A DNA stretch of 64,000 nucleotides, from the NCBI GenBank assembly GCA_028767165.1, contig JARACJ010000001.1, positions 682,001 through 746,000 on the forward strand. The letters are read 5' to 3'. Below are positions 60,918 through 64,000 of this stretch, piece after piece (the first letter of the stretch is position 1; each line of letters begins with the position of its first letter). Both the position numbers and the translations under genes were made by a program. Origin of the DNA: Proteobacteria bacterium DTSAM18. GTDB lineage: Bacteria; Myxococcota_A; UBA796; GCA-2862545. Below the pieces are notes generated by a model. That model made no database searches, had not been told where the DNA came from, and saw only the letters and a program-made list of their open reading frames with translations.

Positions 60918-62579
60918 CTACTCGAGCTGGAAGGAGCGCGTGCGGCGTTCTGCACGCTGCTGTTCACTGCGGCTGAGGGATCCCCGGAATCGAATGGTAG
61001 CCTGCTGAGACGCATGCGTCTCGACATCCGTGAGTTCGATGTGCAGGCGCTGGTCCTCGTCGTACAGGTAGTTGACGTGGATCGGGGTGCCCTTGGGCCT
61101 GGGCGGCAGGTTGTTCAGCTCCACCGTGCCGATCACCTGGACATCGCTGCGGGCGGTACCGGAGCCCTCCGTGATCTCGATGCGCACGGAGGTCATGTTG
61201 TCGTAGGCGTACACGAAGCGACCTTCGAAGCGGGCCGGTGTGGGGGTGCCTTCGGGGATGAGCTCGACCACCCGCTCCGAGCGATCGGCACCGAGGACGA
61301 GCAGGCCGAGGCTGCGCTGGATGGACTCGTCGATCTGCAGATCGGTGCCGTGGCCGCCGTCGGCGAGGCCGAGTGTGGCGGTGTGGTGGCGAGCCGTGGA
61401 TGGCTCCGGCGCTGCGGGCTCCGTGACCTCCGCCGGAGGTGTGGCCTCGGGCAGGGGCTCGCCGGCGGGGCGGCTCTGGGGTCGGAAGGGCTTCCAGGCG
61501 AGGGCCGGGTGGGTCTTGTCGTGGCGAAGGCAGGCAGCGAGCGCGGTGCCGAACACGAGCTTGTGCTGGGGCTGTTCGAGGGAGTCCGGGATGGCGATCA
61601 CGTTCGAGATGACCTTGCGCACGGCGGCGCTGCGGATGGCCCCGCCGGACAGGACGACCTGCACATCGGTGCCCTTCTTTACGCCGCCCTTCTGCAGGGC
61701 GAAGGCCACCGCCCGGCTGATGCGGCCGAGCAGGGAGCCGGCGGCCTGGGTGAAGGCCTCCTGGGTGAGCTCGAACTTGAACTGGCGGGAGCCCTTGCCC
61801 ACGGGCAGGCTGACCTGCTCGCGGGTGGACAGCGCGTGGAAGCCGAACCGCGCGGCGTCCTGCAGGCGCTGGTGGGTGGACGCATCCACCAGCGGATCGA
61901 TGCCGTGGCGCTCGGTGTAGGCGCTCGCCAGCATCTTGAGCACCACCTGCCGCAGGGCCTCGCCGCCGACGCCCACATCGGCGTGGGTGGCGCGCGTGGT
62001 GAGCTTGTGGGACTGCGTCTGCAGGACCGCGACGTCCAGGCGGGCACCGCCGAGGTCGATGACCACCATCGTGCGATCGTCGGCCAGGGTGCCGATGCCC
62101 TCGGACATGGAGGCCGCGAGGGGGGCGGGCACCAGTCTGAGCAGCTGCAGGTTGGCGAGCTCCACGATGTTGGTGAGCGCCTGGCGCTGGTTGGAGTTGA
62201 AGTCCGCGGGCACGGTGAGGGCCACGTGCTCGATGGTCTCGCCGGTGATGTCCTGGGCGTCCTCGACCAGCTTGCGCATCATCAGGGCACCGATCTCCTG
62301 GGCCGACAGCTTGTTGCCGAAGACCGAGAAGCGCCACTGGGGATCGCCGAGGTGGGCGAAGGCGTCGGTGACGATGTGATCGGTGTCGAAGGCGAAGAAC
62401 TTCTCGGCCTCGGTGCCGACCACCACGCCGTCGACGTCGTAGAAGTGGGCCACCAGCGGCGTGACGTCCTCACCCTCGGCGTTGGCGAGGACGTGGATGC
62501 CCCCGGTGGGCGCGACGTGGGCCATGGTGGCGTGGGTGGAACCGAAGTCGATCGCCAGGAAGTGCGGGATGTCGGACAT
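60918..62579 (-). CDS. Hsp70-family protein with altered active site
   Basis: A 553-residue protein with Hsp70 layout. Phosphate-1 FLAIDFGSTHATMAHV (residues 8-23), VALTVPADFNSNQRQAL, then RLVPAPLAAS where DnaK has INEPTAAAL: the catalytic Glu171 position is Ala. Phosphate-2 reads IDLGGARLDVAVL where DnaK has DLGGGTFD, so Thr199 is Arg. The adenosine motif LSGGAIRSAAV is kept. A Pro-rich linker (about 370-400) precedes a beta substrate-domain (LGLLVLGADRSERVVELIPEGTPTP, VELNNLPPRPKGTPIHVNYLYDEDQRLHIE). It probably binds nucleotide weakly or without hydrolysis. It begins 6 bp after the fusion gene ends. Confidence 0.85.
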   Translation of the reverse strand: MSDIPHFLAIDFGSTHATMAHVAPTGGIHVLANAEGEDVTPLVAHFYDVDGVVVGTEAEKFFAFDTDHIVTDAFAHLGDPQWRFSVFGNKLSAQEIGALMMRKLVEDAQDITGETIEHVALTVPADFNSNQRQALTNIVELANLQLLRLVPAPLAASMSEGIGTLADDRTMVVIDLGGARLDVAVLQTQSHKLTTRATHADVGVGGEALRQVVLKMLASAYTERHGIDPLVDASTHQRLQDAARFGFHALSTREQVSLPVGKGSRQFKFELTQEAFTQAAGSLLGRISRAVAFALQKGGVKKGTDVQVVLSGGAIRSAAVRKVISNVIAIPDSLEQPQHKLVFGTALAACLRHDKTHPALAWKPFRPQSRPAGEPLPEATPPAEVTEPAAPEPSTARHHTATLGLADGGHGTDLQIDESIQRSLGLLVLGADRSERVVELIPEGTPTPARFEGRFVYAYDNMTSVRIEITEGSGTARSDVQVIGTVELNNLPPRPKGTPIHVNYLYDEDQRLHIELTDVETHASQQATIRFRGSLSRSEQQRAERRTRSFQLE

Positions 62580-62585
62580 GCGGGT

Positions 62586-64000
62586 TCAGCTCACCGGGGC
62601 GAGGGCGGGGAGGTTGTGGTCGGAGCCCTTGATCTCGATGAGATCCTCGGAGCTGTGGAAGTTGGTGTCGGAGCTGGCGAGGCTCTTGAGCAGATCCACC
62701 CGGGCCCGGGGACCGACGCCGACCGTGATGAACTCGACGCCCCGTGCCTTCATCTGGTTGGCCTGCTCGATGAGGGACTCGTCGTTGCGCTCGATGCCAT
62801 CGGTGAACAGCGCGAAGACCATCTGGTTGTTGTTGCCGTGCAGGCTGTGGTGGGCCTCGGTGAGGGTCTGCTGCAGGTTGCCCTTGCCCATCGGGAACAT
62901 GCCGTCGATGGCGGACAGCACCCGATCGAAGTCGGTGGTGGGGAGCTGCTTGATGCCACCTGGGCAGGCCACCACGCCCACCTGGCGGCCGGGCTGCGCG
63001 AGCAGGCGCTCGACCATGTCCTTGGCGGCACGCTTGGCGGCCTTCATGGGGGCGCCGAACATGGAGCCGGAGCAGTCGATGGTGACCATCACCGAGGAGG
63101 TCTGCCCCTGGCCGAGCACATCCTGCAGGGAGACGTTGCCCTGGATGATGCGGAAGGGCAGGGAGGTGCCGCTGAGGACGTCGCGGGCCTCGACCTCGAC
63201 GATGGCGTTGGCGTTGTAGCGGTAGGTGATCTCGAGGCGGGTCTCGCCGGCGGGGCGCGGGGGCAGGTCGTAGAACGAGAAGTGGCCGAGGATGACGCAT
63301 TCCTCGGGGTTGGCGGACTCTCCCTGCACCATCCAGACGTCGATCTCGGTCTGGCCCTCGTGGGTGGTGACCAGCTGATCGAAGGACTGCTCGGTGGGGA
63401 TCCGGCTGTTGCGGGGGATGAGCTTGTGGTTGATCAGATCCGCATCGCTCAGGGTGAGCAGGCCGAGGGAGTGGGAGGTGACATCCTGGGTGCGCAGCTC
63501 GACCGGGGCCGACTCACCGCCGCGGGCGGCATTCTCGAGGCTGGCGACGATGGCGGCGCCCATGGCGATGGCCTCGTCGGGGTTGATGTCGGTGCTGGGC
63601 TCCTTGTCGAACGCGGCCTTCAGCATCTTGCGGATCATCGGCATGCGGGTGGAGCCGCCGGCGAGGAGCACCTTGTCGACCGAGCCGAGATCCACGCCGG
63701 CATCCTGCAGGACCTCCATGGTGAGATCGTGGCACCGCTGCACGAGGGGAGCGGAGAGCACCTCGAACTCGTCCCGGGTGAGGGTGGTCTGCAGGACCTT
63801 GCCGTCGAACTCGTGGAAGATGTTGCGGCGGGGACGCCGGGACAGGCTGAGCTTGGCGGCGGAGCACTTGCCGCGCAGCTCCTGGGCGCTGGTGGGGTCG
63901 GACAGGGGATCGACGCCGTGGGTCTGCTGGAAGGTGCGGGCGACGTAGGCGATGATGATGTCGTCCCAGTCCTTGCCGCCGAGCTGGTGGTCGCCACGGG
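62586..64000 (-). CDS. Hsp70-von Willebrand A fusion protein, 5-prime end outside the window
   Basis: About 470 residues are visible; the gene runs off the right edge. The visible Hsp70 part begins HQLGGKDWDDIIIAYVA and has the adenosine motif VLLAGGSTRMPMI, AIAMGAAIVAS, and the DVTSHSLGLLTL start of the substrate domain with PRNSRIPTEQS. A beta segment follows (DLPPRPAGETRLEITYRYN). The C-terminal part is a vWA domain: VMVTIDCSGSMFGAPM (MIDAS DxSGS), and VFALFTDGIERND (MIDAS Asp). Such metal-dependent vWA domains bind partner proteins. It heads the operon with the second Hsp70, the J-like and TPR-zincin proteins. Confidence 0.88.
   Translation of the reverse strand, partial: RGDHQLGGKDWDDIIIAYVARTFQQTHGVDPLSDPTSAQELRGKCSAAKLSLSRRPRRNIFHEFDGKVLQTTLTRDEFEVLSAPLVQRCHDLTMEVLQDAGVDLGSVDKVLLAGGSTRMPMIRKMLKAAFDKEPSTDINPDEAIAMGAAIVASLENAARGGESAPVELRTQDVTSHSLGLLTLSDADLINHKLIPRNSRIPTEQSFDQLVTTHEGQTEIDVWMVQGESANPEECVILGHFSFYDLPPRPAGETRLEITYRYNANAIVEVEARDVLSGTSLPFRIIQGNVSLQDVLGQGQTSSVMVTIDCSGSMFGAPMKAAKRAAKDMVERLLAQPGRQVGVVACPGGIKQLPTTDFDRVLSAIDGMFPMGKGNLQQTLTEAHHSLHGNNNQMVFALFTDGIERNDESLIEQANQMKARGVEFITVGVGPRARVDLLKSLASSDTNFHSSEDLIEIKGSDHNLPALAPVS

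Noticed and set aside
58813-64000. Reading the Hsp70-vWA cluster as a known anti-phage or ter-type stress island
   Set aside because: No TerD, nuclease, toxin, reverse transcriptase or phage gene is visible in the window; calling it defence would be speculation.

Overview
This is a GC-rich, densely coded 64 kb chromosomal segment from a deltaproteobacterium-type organism, most likely a member or relative of Myxococcota. The reasons are many lipoproteins, an alternative complex III respiratory operon, two proteins ending in an AgmX/PglI-like domain, a secreted protein with a MYXO-CTERM-like tail (Cys-rich stretch, membrane helix, Arg cluster), frequent GTG and TTG starts, and long spurious antisense frames typical of roughly 70% GC. 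There is no integrase, transposase, phage gene or CRISPR array. The placement is inference from gene content; there is no rRNA or full marker set to confirm it.

Layout. 1-5.3 kb: end of an M13 metallopeptidase, a tandem-ATPase ABC protein, a LysM lipoprotein, an Nfu-N domain protein, a HEAT-repeat lipoprotein and yqeY. 5.4-11.6 kb: a small unknown protein, an intergenic repeat cluster, and two very large surface lipoproteins with propeller-like repeats. 11.7-14.7 kb: a short-chain acyl-CoA operon (3-hydroxybutyryl-CoA dehydrogenase, enoyl-CoA hydratase, acyl-CoA dehydrogenase). 14.8-21.2 kb: a DnaA-like small ATPase, a second and richer repeat cluster, an alkaline-phosphatase-superfamily lipoprotein, a radical-SAM-like remnant and a sigma-54 response regulator. 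21.3-24.2 kb: scpA-scpB, rluB and three identical initiator tRNA genes. 24.3-28.4 kb: a DUF2064 protein, a secreted BPI-like protein, a receiver-only response regulator and murG. 28.4-32.6 kb: an MCE/Mla lipid transporter with two different permeases. 32.6-35.5 kb: an MBL-fold hydrolase, phosphofructokinase and a biliverdin-reductase-like protein. 35.7-43.5 kb: the six-gene actABCDEF operon. 43.6-48.4 kb: rsmD, a crotonase-family gene, trmK, a cyclic-nucleotide-binding protein and three tRNA genes. 48.4-57.8 kb: rpsU, an outer-membrane-type protein, holA, rpsT, lepA, greA and a RecG-like protein without ATPase motifs.

The most unusual part is the right end, 57.8 kb to the window edge, on the minus strand. 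An Hsp70 fused to a von Willebrand A domain is followed by a second Hsp70 that lacks the catalytic Glu and phosphate-2 Thr, a membrane-anchored J-like protein without the HPD tripeptide, and a TPR protein ending in a zincin-like domain whose HExxH is gone. This looks like a chaperone-derived assembly in which partner enzymes have become non-catalytic. The nearby RecG-like protein (convergent, about 0.8 kb beyond that operon) has lost Walker A and Walker B in the same way.

A second unusual theme is a family of intergenic repeats (5.99-6.30 kb and 15.42-16.06 kb). They share a core of gcgaggagc and gcgacgaag arms, and three copies carry a hairpin whose stem sequence differs between copies while pairing is kept.
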